Below are positions 11,151 through 24,800 of a stretch of 64,000 nt of DNA, in pieces (the stretch's first letter is position 1; each line of letters starts with the position of its first letter). The notes under the pieces were generated by a model that was given only the letters and a program-made list of their open reading frames with translations, searched no databases and was not told the origin of the DNA. A program made the position numbers and the translations under genes. Source of the stretch: Lates calcarifer (Eukaryota; Chordata; Actinopteri; Centropomidae); assembly GCF_001640805.2 (NCBI RefSeq), contig NC_066844.1, positions 14,074,543 through 14,138,542 on the forward strand. Direction: 5' to 3'.

Positions 11151-12614
11151 GAACATCAAAACTGAGACAACAGGGACTCGTTAGGGCCACTCAGCATTTT
11201 TCATACAGATGTCAGCTCATCAGAGTGCATTCAGAATAATTTCCCCAAGAGGCTCCCGCGTTGAGAGCTCAAATGACTGCAGGTTGTATGAGAGTGGTCT
11301 TGTAAGCAGTAATGGCAAAGACAGAGCTATTTTTCTACCACAAACTGTGTCAATTTGATTTATCTATCCTTCTGTCCATTTATGCATAGTCATGGTCACA
11401 GGTGTGCTAATCTGTCAATGTGTTGCTTCCTTATCAGTTGTGGCAATGACATATCATGTATCTAACTTGATGCATGGACATATGAGAGCGCAGATACAAA
11501 AATTACTTCTCATGTCCAGTCCTGTTTGACTATGTGGGTCAATGTGCTATTACGTTATCATACATTTATAGATATGCTACGACACCTACCTTAAGTTTGA
11601 TATACAACACTAGATTGGATTTTGACCATCAGCAATCAAATACACCGGCAGGCCTCCAGCAATAAACCTGCTTGTAGGGCTGAGAATGGGGCGCAGAATG
11701 GGGCCAGTGTGTCAGTCAGAGTCATTCCAGGCAAGCTGGAGCCTTTCCTGTAGCTCCCCTCCACAGCTCTGCTTTCCATCCAGCCTGGATCATATGCCTT
11801 TAATAGTGTGTAATCTCTTAAGGGGTGAGATTTATGTCCTCCCCTTCTAGAGTCGTGGCCAGGGGTATTTGGGAAGAGTGAGCAAATGCTCCTGTGGGAA
11901 GGAATGATCGGCCTTCTGTAAATTTGTGTGAGAAACACTCGCAAACAAGGCACCTATACTGTAGTCCTGCATGTCCTCTGTACAAGCACAAAGTACTTAG
12001 GAGAAGGTTTAAAGAGAATACCATGAAATATATGAACTCATTTTTCATTTGTTCCTTTACTGTTTTTGTGTGCTGCCCAAGTCCTTCAGATTATAAATAT
12101 CACTGTGCAGGTAAAAAAAAAGGTAACAGATGTGGACAGCTTGGCCATGAGCCTGCGGTTTATATAACCATTCTCAATAGCTGTATTGTGCCAGTTTGTT
12201 CCCTGTAATTGTTGCTGTGATGGTTGTGTGAAACTTGGTATTGTGTTAGATGATGGAATTTGTTTGGAGACAATACACATTTGTTGAACTTATGAAAGAG
12301 CAATATATCTGTTGATATATAATATCTGTGTGACAGTGGGTCGATATTGCTCATAATTTTGATGGACTGGCTCGTTGCTCAATAAGCTTCTGTGTCATTG
12401 CCACCCCAGGGCGCACAGGACATATTAGCTTTGGGAAATCAAGACCAAATGTAAACCACGTAAAGTTTAATATCTTATTTATTGATATAAGACATGCAGG
12501 ATTAAAACCTTGAAAAATTACACTGCTCTCATTATTCAAATTTTTGTTTTATAGTCAAACTCACTCTTGAAAAAACAAAAAAAAAACTCACATGAGAACA
12601 AGACTACAGCATAA
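11151..12614. other. noncoding block
   Basis: Nothing beyond short chance frames (up to 105 codons, 11636-11953 minus) and short A-tracts (12113-12121, 12572-12587). No repeat family or domain recognised. Confidence 0.6.
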
Positions 12615-12985
12615 CCAGTGGCTGTACTGTGACTGTGAGGCTGTACCTAGGCACAGATGTGCTTTTAGCCAAATGCTAATGTCAGAATGATAACATGGTC
12701 ACAAGACAATGTTGACATGCTAATGCTTAAGTGTAATGTTTACCATGTGCACCGTTTTAGTTTAGTGTGTTTAGCATGATAACATTTGCTATTTAGCATT
12801 AAACACAAATTGCAGGCTCATTACTTTTGCAGATATTTGGTCATTAACCAAGTAAGTACTGGACCAGTTAAAACTGTGTCTTGATGATGGCACAATATGA
12901 AGAGTTGGCAAATCACCAAAGTTACAAATGTCCATATCAAATTTCAAACTCATCCAATAATTTTTGATGGAGTAACTCCATATTG
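12615..12985 (+). repeat. dispersed repeat family A, plus-strand copy
   Basis: Starts near 'gtgaggctgtacctaggcac' (12634) and continues with 'gccaaatgctaatgtcag', 'gacatgctaatgcttaag', 'gtttagcatgataacatttg', 'gcagatatttggtcattaac', 'gatgatggcacaat', 'caaatcaccaaagttac' and 'aactcatccaataattt'. This is the full order of family A blocks in the plus orientation, with the second half shortened. Noncoding. Confidence 0.75.
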
Positions 12986-15900
12986 CTGCCACAGGCTGAA
13001 AGCCCTTTTCTCTTGTTGGCAGGATACCTCATCTGCAAACCGCAGTATCTTTCTTTGATCAAGCTAGGCTCCGTTTCTCAGTAGAACAAATGAAGCACTT
13101 AACATACTAATCCAAGCCAGCCTGTTGAGCGTAGCCAGGTGAATGCTACTTGTAATCTCAGTTGACAGCCCATACTCATCACTGCGGGCAAATGTCTGGA
13201 CCTGTAACATTAATGGACATTCTAAGCATCAGCTTGCCCTTAATGGTGCTTCCCTGTGAAATTCTAGCTTTTCTTGATTAGAGCTGATACATAAATCGGG
13301 GATGGCTTTATCTTGTGAAAGCAGCACAGTCCTGATGAGCTAAAAGGTTACTGGATTAATGGTAGAGGCAACTGTATTTATAAGCCTGTAATGCCTTTGA
13401 TGTCTCACTTAATGCAAATGTCACGGTGAAGAGTGTACATCTATTACCTTGGGGTGATGAGTTTATTTGGATGAAATACTGTATAGAAGCCACAACATGA
13501 ATGTAGCTAAATTGAAATTCATCATTTATCTTGCCTCATTCTGCTAGGCTGAGGTCAGGCCTTTAAGTTGCTGCAGGTGTTGTTAAAATAAAGGTGAGAA
13601 GCTATGTGATCTTTCTGAGCGATGTGTGTCTTGTTTATTTCAGCTGAAATAATTATGATTGACACCTGATTGGAATCACTGTATTAGTGTGGTGCTGTTA
13701 CTGGTACTTGATGGAAAAAAATTATTTCATATTAAATACATTTTTAATAACTGCACACTTAAAACTAATATATGGAAAGTAATCAAACTGCATTACCCAA
13801 ATTCAGCTGGTATCATTACTGGTAAATGCCTTATCACCAACAAAGAACAATAAATACCATAACGTGTCAGTATATTACCCAATTTTGTGTATTTAGATTG
13901 TTGTAATTCCGGTATATGTAATTCAGAAGTTGTCTGTCAGAAAGTCAGGAATAATGTATATATGGATACAGTAATTTAGTAATTCCTCTAAAGGGGAATG
14001 TTTGACTCTCAATAATTTTAAGTTATTTTAATGTGGGTTTTCAAATTTCTGAAAATTATAAAATCCAACTCCAGACTTAAAAACATCTCAGAAAGCTCCA
14101 ATTTCAGAGATACTGGTTTGTCCATGTTCTCATTATTTTACTAGTAAATTAAACAAGGAACATATATACTTATTTTTTTATCATGTAAAAATAAATACAA
14201 TTTTCATTTTGACGCAAAGAAATCTGTATAATGATTATACAGTCCTTACGGTAAAGCATGACACACACCACCTGTTTGTGTGTTTCTCTCCAGCGGTATC
14301 TTGTCACTGAGGTTACTTGTGTGTTCACAGATTTGACCTGATCTGACCTGGCTGAGTGCCCAGGCAGACAGTGCCACCTTCTGCCAAGGTGACCTGTCAC
14401 CACAGGCTTTTATGCAGGCCTGCCATGGGGTCTTACGTTGCCCAGGGGAACTGTAAAAGTGTTAACACCATGCTCACTCAGCGCACTGGCATTAGAGAAA
14501 GGCCTGGTTACAAGAATAGCCACCTGTTCCCCTCTGGTTTGGGATGACTGCCCCGACTGTCCCCAAGGACCCCAATTCCTACCACAGCCACCACAGATAC
14601 ACTCTAACAGGAATGGCAAAGCAAAACAAACACACCACTGTGGTCCACAGTAGACGTCAATTTGTAGATTGTCACTCAAAGTAGGTATTTCACTGCAGTC
14701 AATCAGGCCTCCAACAGAAAACCATTTGCATAATGTACAGAACAAGAGACCTGTTTCCTAAGTCAAACTGATATAAAGCTATTATTTGAAGTCAAACACA
14801 GAGCATTTAAAGGTTGCTAAAGTTAACTTGATCCCTTCTCTAAATCCATCCTTCAGACAGTCCATATGCAGGCACAGCAAGCCTGCAAGGCTTTGACTTT
14901 CCTCACATGCTGATGGTATGCGCTGAACTATAACAGGACTGGAAGAGTTTGAAACAATGGTGTCCGTTTTTTAACCTTTGAAAACCAAAATCAGAAGAGC
15001 AAAAGTGCAATGAAAGGATGTGTTGTAAGCTGCTATCATAATGTGTCCTGCTTGGATTTGGGGAAGTTAAATCAGCCAGTGTTGCCTAATATAGTATTAC
15101 ATTTGCCATTGGTTACAGTTTTTTTTCTTCTAACATTTAATCTGAGAACATAGACTATCTGAAAAGACAAACATATATATATATATATAAGCAGATGTAC
15201 GTGGCTCTTCTTTTCTAGATTAACAGTCTCAAACTATAACAAACAATCTCTGCACTGCAATGCAATGGCAACACTGCTCGTTATCATCAGGTGAGGATAC
15301 TTCCTTTTTACCTGGAGTGCATAGCCTTAGCGGCGGTCGTTTGACTCGATATCATATATGTAGCCATTAAGTGAATGTTTAAGTCTTTTTACAAGATTCT
15401 TATTTTAAAATTCTTGTTTTAAAAATAATTGTAATTCTGAGGGATAAATATGCCATTATTATCATTGTAAATTATATATGTCCTATGTGGGGTTGGGCTC
15501 AGCGAGCACACACTGCTATCACACTTCAGCTACACACCTGGCTGCCCCAACTGGAATCAGAGCAACTCTGCAAAAGCAGACAACACTGAAGCCTTATATA
15601 GATTAAGAGAAACCAGCTGGAATAGTAGCGTTATCTTTGGCTGACAATTACCTGAATGACTGATGTCACCACCGCCGTCCTCCTCCTACGCTCAAATAAA
15701 CATACAAACGTGCTCATCATGTTTCATGTGGACAGCTGCGACAACATACAGATGTTGGCAGGACCTCTGGCCAGTGAAGCTCCAACTTAATTGTTTCCAT
15801 TTACTTTTCAAAAAAAAAAAAAGATTGTGAACTGTGTTTATTTTACGCATGACAGCTGATTGTAACGTTGTTCGTGAATAATGTATATTTAGATGACTGA

Positions 15901-16489
15901 CTGGAGACTAATGCAGGATTTCCTCAGTGTTCTTGTTATTTATTATCTCAGTCTCTTAAATGTGTCATCAAGGTGTTTGCCAAATTCAGTTATGGGTATA
16001 TTATTGGTTAATTGTTCCAGCTGTTTTTTCCCCAGTTCAAAGACATTTACAAGTCTAATAAATAATTAATCTGCATTTCTCATGGAAGACAGCAGTATTT
16101 AATCTTGCTGTCAACACTGCTGTTTTTCATGCATGGGTCTTTGTGGAAAGTATTATTAAGGAGGAAACCAAAACACATTTTCTAAGCAACCACACCTTTT
16201 TTCCTTTTAAATTGGCAGCTTTTTACATTTCACCTTTTTAATTTGCAACCATGTGCAGGTCCTCAGGACTGAATGGTTCTGTGCTTAACTACACCTAAAA
16301 GACTGATGACAGATAATAGATATTTATCCTGTGTGTAGAAATCCTTCAAAAGCATTCAAACCTTTTAAATCCCAATACAGACAATTTACTGGCTTCAGAG
16401 TGGCACCTTTTTTTAAAAAATTCTGTTCCTGTTCTGTGGTTTCTGAGTAAATAAAAAATGGATTTAAGGGCCTAAGTGTGAAGAAAAGG
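12986..16489. other. noncoding block with a possible regulatory segment and an (AT)8 tract
   Basis: 13100-13480 is a long, repeat-free, complex stretch ('ctgatgagctaaaaggttac', 'tggattaatggtagag', 'ttatcttgtgaaagcagcac') resembling conserved noncoding DNA. (AT)8 lies at 15173-15188. A 72-nt exon-like segment (15219-15290, +) sits between a good acceptor and CAG/GTGAGG but is expected by chance at this length. No known protein seen. Confidence 0.5.
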
Positions 16490-16740
16490 GTGCAGGCCTT
16501 TTCAGATCCCAGGGTCTGGAGCCAATGTCATCCCCACTGCAGCTGTTGGTGGAGGCCGTCCTTTATAGCCTATTACCTCACCATAACCGGGTTATGAAAA
16601 TATCATCACTCTTCATGCGTGTGCGTAAGGACAGAGGGTGGCGCTTCACTCAGTGCTAAATCGAGAGTAATGATGAGTACTCGTGGTCAACAGCAGCTCT
16701 ATGTGTCATCTGCAGGAGGTTATCAAACTTACAAAGTCAA
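16490..16740. promoter_or_regulatory. possible conserved noncoding element
   Basis: Complex sequence with retained CpGs ('ggaggccgtcc', 'gtgtgcgtaagg', 'ggtggcgcttc') and a perfect inverted repeat, 'cataaccgggttatg' at 16582-16596 (7-bp arms, 1-base spacer). No open frame of note. Regulatory identity is inferred from texture only. Confidence 0.3.
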
Positions 16741-19700
16741 ACAGTAATGTAGAGGGCTGATTCTTTCTTTTGTGCAGTCTTTGTTCTTGAATTTTCTTTT
16801 CAATTAAAATGCAGTAGCAGTAAACACTCCAAACAATGTGTTTTTTAACAGTATTTGCAATATCTGCAGTATTCTACAGTATTTATCTTCCCTCGAGGTT
16901 TCTGTCCCTCACTTCAACATTGTTCACTGGAGAGTTGATGTCGCTCCCGTTATCCTCTCACACTCTCATTTTCCCCCCTCAGTTTTGCAACTTGATTCCA
17001 AATGACTCCAGACAGTACTTTCAGAAACAACTTGTTTACTAGAGCAGAAAGTGTAGAAATTGAATCTCAAAGGGGGTCCGATGTGCTCTCTGTACAGAGG
17101 TAATTATGTCAAAACAGAGAATTTTCTTTTAAAATTATCTTCCAAGTTTTCCAGCAGCTGTCGAGGGCAATTATAGCACTTGAAAAGACAGAATGAGAGA
17201 GAAAAGGAGAGAAGGCGAAGGGCCCAGGAGTCAGATTTAGACATAAAACAGAGACGTGTATGACAGTTACGATGTGTGTCCTCATGAAGAACTAGCATCC
17301 ATTAGTTATAGTGCAGCATTTGAGTGCTTTGCTGCTTTTCTCCAAACCTGTTCTCCCGATTTCTCTCTGGAACAACCCTTTGAAATCCTTTAAAATGTTC
17401 CCAACCCTCGCCTCCCTCACTAATTAATGTCAGTAACATAGTCTCAATTTGTCTCACTGCGCAGTGCACAACCGTCCTGCACCTCAGCATGAACCTCAAA
17501 ATTATAGACTTACCTTCACTTTCTGCTCTGGAAGACTTTCATAACAGGTTTTTTTTTAGGTTTGCACCATGCAGGACCTCAGAGTTCAGTAAAAGTAAAA
17601 GTTCAGAGTCAAACCTCTAATGCCTTGTCGGCAGCTCCCACATAAACAACACGAACAGGCACGTGGCCTCGCAGCACAGTTGGGCATAAATTAGACAGAG
17701 GTTGTGATCTGGGGCCCTGAGGCCTGTCAGATGTGGGAGTGAATGTGTGCTGGTGCAGAGGTACGCAATAGATTGTCCAGAGGTGGAGAGAGAGAGAGGG
17801 AGGGCGAGAGGGTCAGAGCAGGCTGCATGGGGTGAGGGTCCAGGAACAGACAGCAACAGGCTCTCTCACCATGAGTGTCTCTGGAGTGAGGAACGGTAAC
17901 CAGAGCAGGGGAGCAGTGAGAGTAAGTGGACCCCAGAGGCTACCCGAGCATATCCATAATGTTCAGTGCTGTGGCCGCATGAACTAAGAACATGTGTGTA
18001 TGTTTGTGTGTGCGAGTGTGTGTGCACATATGAATGTGTTGCGTGGTTACCAATCAGTTGCACTTCAAACTTGGTCATGAGAGGTCAGTCTTTTCTCATG
18101 TCAGGAGCACAGAGGGTTGTAACTTCAGTTTTCTAGGTCTCTGTTCTTCTGCCTGTTGCAATGATTAACATACAGTACTTAACTTAAATTCACCTACACA
18201 AAGTATGTCTATAATAGGAAATCAAAGATGCCCAAGTTCATCAGTGTGTTATTAATGTGCACAGAGATACAGCAGAGAAATGGATGCATGTGGTAAAGCA
18301 CAGAACTTAAGCGATATTTAATACAGATTTTAACAGGAAGTAAGCAAAGGAAAATGTGAATTAATGTAATTTTACATCCACTACCATTATGGGGATATTA
18401 TGAGGTGGTCTGATCAAGATAAACACTTAACTTTCCAGGTGGACACAACTAGATGACCTGAGGTTTTTTTTTTTGTTTTGTTTTTTACTTTGTGTGTCAT
18501 CGGGAGACTGTGTGCAATTAGTACTGAAAGATGGGTTCTTTCAGCTTGGGTCTTGGGTTTTCTTAGTTTTGGCATTAATTTCTGAGGGTTATAATAACAT
18601 TGTGCCCACTAAAGGAATTGTTTAGACACAATAAGGTTCAACGGGACAAGAAACACAAGTGGTCAGATGATCACACAGGTTAGTTAGTTGATAGTTTATC
18701 AAGAGGTAAAACCAAGGACAACATGTGTGTACCGGTCCCTGGCATCTACAGTGGGTCAAAGTAGGACCATGGGGACCAGTCGGACTAGTCTGTAAACTGA
18801 TGATAGATCTTTACAACTGACATTGGGCTCATGACCTTACCACTTTGTTTAAAACCCTTACAATCATCTCACCTGCTCATGTTTCTTGAGGCATTTGACT
18901 TGTTTTCAGCACTGTCCTTGTGTTCCCAGATCTTAGCCAATAACCTGAGCTACAAAATTACACTGGAGCTAATCCTCAGTGTTTATTCAGTTTTTATAAC
19001 ATTCTCTAAAAAAAATAGCTAATTTTGCACTATTGAATGATAAGGAAGATCTTGATATGCACATTCCACTACTTGAACTCTGGAACCAGCTGACTGATTT
19101 GGTCATATCTATAGTTTATCCAGTAGTAGTTCATGCATAATACATGCTTAGGGATTATTACATAATCTGCTCAACAAAAATGTTAGCAGTAACATACTTT
19201 CAGTCATTAAACAGAATGAGTTCCTTTTGAATATGAATGTGAACTGCATTTGCAGGCACATTTGTTGTCACATACACAGTCAAATGAATGGAAACCTTAC
19301 ACACAGGGGCAAAGGCTACTTACCACATACTGAAACAAAAACAGCTCAGAAAATGGAGTGCGTGCAATAACACATGCCTTTCTAAATCACATGCATTTAA
19401 CCTGACTGTAACACAGACTCATACCTTTGAGCTGCGACATATATCTTAGCATCATAAAGCTGATGAAATCTTTTACTGCAGCTTTCTATGAAATATAAGC
19501 CAATAATTATAGGAGGTTTCATCTATTTCAGCCGGGGTTGTTGGTGAAAGAGAGTGGGTGATCTGCACCTTGGGGCACTAATTCTCCCCACTCACTGGCA
19601 TGTGACTACTTACTGTACATCCATCACCTGCCATGGTTATCGTTGTTATTACTTAAGAGTTGCATTACATGCTGGAGGTGCCTCGTTCTTTGTCGCTGGC

Positions 19701-21254
19701 TTCATGTGTGGGGCCTTTTGTGCCACTGGGCCATTCTTAAATACCATGCGTAAGCAGTAACTGCAGCATTCCTTCTTTACTGATGTTGATGTCCTCTGCT
19801 TATACCTGACAATCATTATGTCACCTGTGGCCTGAAGCAGCTAAAATGACACTATTCAACATGGCATTACAATAACATGGCTGTTTCAAAAGACCACCCA
19901 CTCTATAGACTCTATGAGTATAAGCTGAGCTATGCCTGAGCCTCTGTAATCAGACTGTAGTTCTGGCTGTATGATTTCTATGTCCCTCCACAATACTACA
20001 TGGTATGCACCTTATGTCACTGAACACATTAAAGTCAACCATGGCAATGTGTGATGTCACCGTGGTGGTGTTTCCTAACTGCGTGTGTATTGCATGAAAA
20101 GCGGGATAATAGCTTTTAAGAATTCTCTAGTTTATACTTTTTATATTTGATATATCATATATGATTTTAGTGGGGCAACAAAGAGCTTAAGTTCCCCCGT
20201 TGGGTCACTGTGAGAAACAGAATTTAACTAAATTAGACCCACCATCTCACAGACTCAGCCATCCAACTTGAGTGTTTGTCTTTGCATAATATGTTTGCTC
20301 TCATCATGATAAGACAAAACAAAAGATACATATCTTTTCCTCATGATCTCATCACAGTCCAGACTGATTAAATTTCTCTGCTTTGTTCAGTTTCCCCCAG
20401 AGACAGAAGAGTTACATCTTTTAAATCTTTGTGTGCATCTTGATTGCAAAGAGGGAGAATCTGGTCTTTCATCTTTTTGTGCGATGTGAAGCAGGCACCG
20501 GTGTCTGTGAGCTGAAATCAGCAGTGTCTCTGTAGTGGTATGACAGTTTCAACCTTAGTCTGTTTGTGTTTGTCTGTTTATCCAAAACTTTATCTCTCTG
20601 TCTCCTGCCATCATTTCAGTCGAGTGTATTACATGACAAAGTCTAGTCTTCTGGATCTGTGACCCGCACATCAGCTGATTAAATGTGTCACCACTTTAAA
20701 GTGGATACAGATAAAAGCCACATTAGGTTAAAAAAAAAAAGAAGAAGAAGAAAAAAAAAGACTGGAAGGTCTGGATCCTTGGCAAATGTACACAGAGTTT
20801 CATTTGATACAACAGCCAGACTGTATAAACATGGGTAATACTAGTGAGTGTAATGGCATTCTGATAATGAATGAAAAGATAAAAAGATGATAACATGATT
20901 AAAATAACACTAAAGTTGTCTGCAGAGAGTGAGTGATTGTTGTTTCCATTGTTTTAAATGAAATTTAATTGGAATTAAAGATAGTTCAGTGTTTTTAACT
21001 TGCCGCCACGGCTGATGTGTGACCATGGTAGTAGTTTTCAGAAACCACAGTATGGGAAACCATAAAGAAGCAACATCAGCTTCAAACTCACACAATAAAC
21101 ATGATACTAGTTACCAAAACCTGTTACATCAATTGTGCGATTATGCTAATAATTTTCTTTATTTTAAACTACACCCTACTCTATTTAGCTGCGCGATGAG
21201 ATTCTGCTGGGTGGATAAAGGCAGCCCGTGATGTGCAGGCTGGTAGCAGCTGCC
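16741..21254. other. noncoding block
   Basis: No gene or recognised transposon. Purine-rich A/GAA run at 20730-20759. T-runs near 18464-18486. A GA-rich strip at 17783-17815. Open frames are at most about 80 codons and carry no domain. Confidence 0.6.
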
Positions 21255-21840
21255 ACTGCTTCAAAATACAGGCTATCAATGTTGCCAGGTGGCCACTTGC
21301 ACCTTAACTACAGCCATGCTAGCAGCTCTGTGGGGCTTTATTAGGCACTGCAGTACTTTGAGCTAAATGCAAAAGTCAGCATGCTAGGATGCTCAAGATG
21401 GCCATGCTAACATCTGTTAATTAGCACTAAACACAGCTGAGGCTGATGGGAATATAATTAATTCTGCAGGTATTTGATCATAAACCAAAGTATTAGCCTG
21501 ATGTTGGGGCTTGATGAAAAGTCAGGGGATCATCAAAGTTGTTACAGTTTATCCTGAGGGGAACATGTAGTCAGTAGCTTATTTCATGTTAATCAACCCA
21601 ATAGTTGTCGAGACGTGACCAAAATCAGTAGGTTTTATCATGTGGGAACCATAAAGGTTTGAGCCAATCCATCTTGTAGATGTTGAGGTATCTCACAGGA
21701 TAAGTGAAACCTGTTGACTTAGAACTGCAAGGATTAGACTTTATCCTCTAGGCAACTTGAATATATGTACCAAATTTCACAGTGATCCATCAGATAGTTC
21801 ATATTTTAGTTTGTGTTTAGTAAGTGTGGACAGACCAACT
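21255..21840 (+). repeat. dispersed repeat family A, long plus-strand copy
   Basis: The best-preserved long copy: 'gctagcagctctgtggggct', 'gcagtactttgagctaaatg', 'gctgaggctgatgggaat', 'caggtatttgatcataaacc', 'gatcatcaaagttgttac', 'tgaggggaacatg', 'aatagttgtcgagacgtgac' and 'tgtaccaaatttcacagtga' follow in order. The second half contains a repeated block (fold of 'aatagttg...' and 'caaatttca...'), a property of the family. Noncoding. Confidence 0.8.
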
Positions 21841-24800
21841 GACCCGCATTGTCATTCCTATAGCCATGATGCTGGCATGGCTATAAAAATAATAATGTAA
21901 TAACACTAATCCTCACTTCTAGAATCATCTCAAAGTCTCAAAGTTTAAGAGTCAGAGGTCAAGTAGATGACGTTAAACTAACATTACTAACACTTGGACA
22001 GTTTAGTTCATTGTTTTCCATTTTTATTTCATATGTCTGTGTGTTTAATGATGACTTTAAATGAAAGAACACATATTTCTCTTCACACACCATAAAGTGA
22101 GTGAGTGAGTGAGAAGTGCCACACAGCACATGGATAAAAAGGCTCCAACAGTTTAGCAGCTGAGTGGTCATATGGACACAGTTGGACCTACTGGTGTATG
22201 AAATGCCATTTTGTCTGTCCCCTGTAACCTGTGATTACATTCTCCAGAGTGAGGCAATGAACAGGTCCTGTTTTAACGAAGACTAGAGGGGCACTGCAGT
22301 TTTCCTTTATTAAGCCTTAAAGTTAGAGAAGACGACAGATTGTATTTCCATAATATTGGGGGACCAGTGCCAGGCATGACTAACTCTAGCTCATTTAAAG
22401 CGTGTGTACACAGTATGTACAAGTACTACGTTGGCATGCTCAGTCTTGCACATACTGTATGTTAACTGAAACATAGTTGCATGCATATACACAATGAGCA
22501 GCGTTATTCTCTTTCTCGCACGCTTTGCACGCAGACCCAGAGCACTTGTGTTCCTTTAGACAACCTAATTAGGGTTGTCTAAGAGAACACCAGTCACTGC
22601 AAGGTAAAAAAAAAACAACAACTCATATCTGTGATACAAAACAAAAGACATCCTGACCTTTTCAAACTGACAAGCTGTTTCAGCCACACCTATTACTCTG
22701 AAAGGATGCCAGCATTTTCCTGCCACGTTTGGAACAAATCTGACAAGCGCTAATTTATACAGCATTATAACTGATATAATGGGACAAAAGGAATAATACC
22801 ATTGAGAGAGGAAGGATTTAAGACTAGATTTAACCCTTGAAATGGATCTTTCAATAAATCAGACTGTTTCCATTTTAAAGCTGCACATGGAATTTTTGAG
22901 AAGAGAGGATTTTCAGTTTCAAGAAATGTAAACTAATGCATGAAATGGTGTTTCCTACTCCTACCAGACTCCTGCTGGCTAGCTAATAGGCTAAGAGTGA
23001 TTGACAAGACAGAGTCACGCCTTCTGACTCTCAGACTTCTCCTCATTAGGATGTATGGATTTCTGCTCCGTTCAGTTTTAAATTAGGAGAGCAAAGGTAT
23101 GTGGGTAGCAGTTGTTTTTCTCTGAGACGTATAATCCTGTTTATCTTTGGCTAGAAAGCTTTGGATGTTGCAACTTTAATCTGAATTTTACCTGGGAGAT
23201 AACCCTTAGAAGGTCAGATCCGGAGATGCCCCAAAGTGTCAGCTGTCTTCATGCCCTTTTACCACCGACTGATTCTTCCACTCCTTCCTGTTTAGCACTT
23301 TTTCCATCCCACATGTTCCTTTGTTTCTTTGCCTTGTGATGTCCTGCCTCCAGATGTTAGTCCCAGGAGGTTTAAAGGCTCCACACTCTGTTACCTGCTG
23401 ACACTAATCTACACTGAAAGTCTCTAGCCACTACAAGACCCAACAGCTAGCCGCAAAAAGCTTTTCAGGCCCCCCTGTACATCCGTTTCTTTCCAACTGA
23501 GTGGACAGACACAGGACTAAGTGTTATTTTCTCCTGAAATGTAGCTTGCATGTCTGCGAATATGTCCATGGAAAGGTGTCCCATGTGCAGCAACATATTT
23601 TCCAACAATTTTAGGCTTTAACGTAATTAAAAAGCTGTTAGAAAGCTCTTTATTCCAAGTACATTCAAATTGGAATTTACAACTATGTATTAACTGATTA
23701 AGCAGTTAAATGAGGTTATTACACATTGTTCAAATGAACACATACTGTATGCACAGTCTGTCTCCACTGAACGTAAATTGAATGTCGGTTCTTATTATCT
23801 GATTGCAGTCAATTATCAGTTTCCCACATGACACAAACTGCTGAGCAAAAATTCAGCAAGGGTCAAAGAGCAAAGGCATGATTTGTGTTTCCCACTTGGG
23901 ACAGCTGACAGACTGCTATGAAGAGACTCCTCCTTGTCCCAAAAAGAGGGGAAAAAATCCCTCAGTTTTAAACTTCCAGGAACACTTCAAAAAACTTCCA
24001 CAACAGTTGTAAATATGTCAGCGCACACAAGTGGTACTCACAAGCATGAGGGGAAGAGTCAACATCGATCAAACAGGAAAGAGTGTTGTTGTGAAATAGG
24101 AGAGTTTCTGCCTGAAACTGGTGTTATGTCATCATGGTTTGGAAACATTTTGAAGGTCTGTTTACAAACACTGAATCATATTAATCTGTATTTGGTAGAA
24201 GTTGGCCTGAAGAAGTTCTTTTGAGGGGGGGGGTTCATCACTGAGAACGACATCAAGGCAACATGGGAACAAAAATCATCCTAAATTAAACAGTGAGGAG
24301 TCAGAGCATGACCCAAGGTTGACCTGATTGCTGAAGGAGAATCTTTGGTGTGTTTTGTGGCTCAGGCAGCATGCTACTTAGCCTAACAACTGTTAGCATG
24401 CTAGTTAGCTTAGACAGTGTTACAGGAATGCAATGTTACATCATTGGTGGAGTACTCTTTTAATTTGGTTTTGTAGGCCTGATCTGGTTGGAGTGATTTA
24501 TTTGTTTTATTTATGTTGAAAAAACAGGTGTAACTATATCCTCTTGCTGATAGCTAATTGTATGAATTAGCATTAACACCTGTTAGGCAAGTTCAGCATC
24601 AAACTTCATTCCTTTTCTCACCAAGAGCTGTTTGCCAGTGGTAGAAATTAACACTAATGTTAACTCTTGAAGTTAGCATGTTAACCAGCTAGCCCCAAAC
24701 ACTCCAGTCTCCTAATACCATTTTGCATTAGGAGTCTCTATAGTATTCAGTCTGCCTTTAGTCCAACATGAGAGGATGAAGAAATAGTGCTTGTCTTGTA

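Noticed and set aside
13560..13600. Possible exon between 'cattctgctag' and AAAG/GTGAGA
   Set aside because: All three frames have stops between the two sites.
15219..15290. 72-nt exon-like segment after 'ctcttcttttctag' with CAG/GTGAGG donor
   Set aside because: One frame is open, but at 72 nt that is expected by chance, and the peptide matches nothing known.
17490..17585. Minus-strand donor AAG/GTAAGT at about 17510
   Set aside because: No upstream acceptor gives a segment open in any frame.
24370..24730. Scattered 'gttagcatgctag' and 'aaccagctagcc' motifs
   Set aside because: Probably pieces of old repeats, but no end-to-end element could be defined, so no separate feature is claimed.
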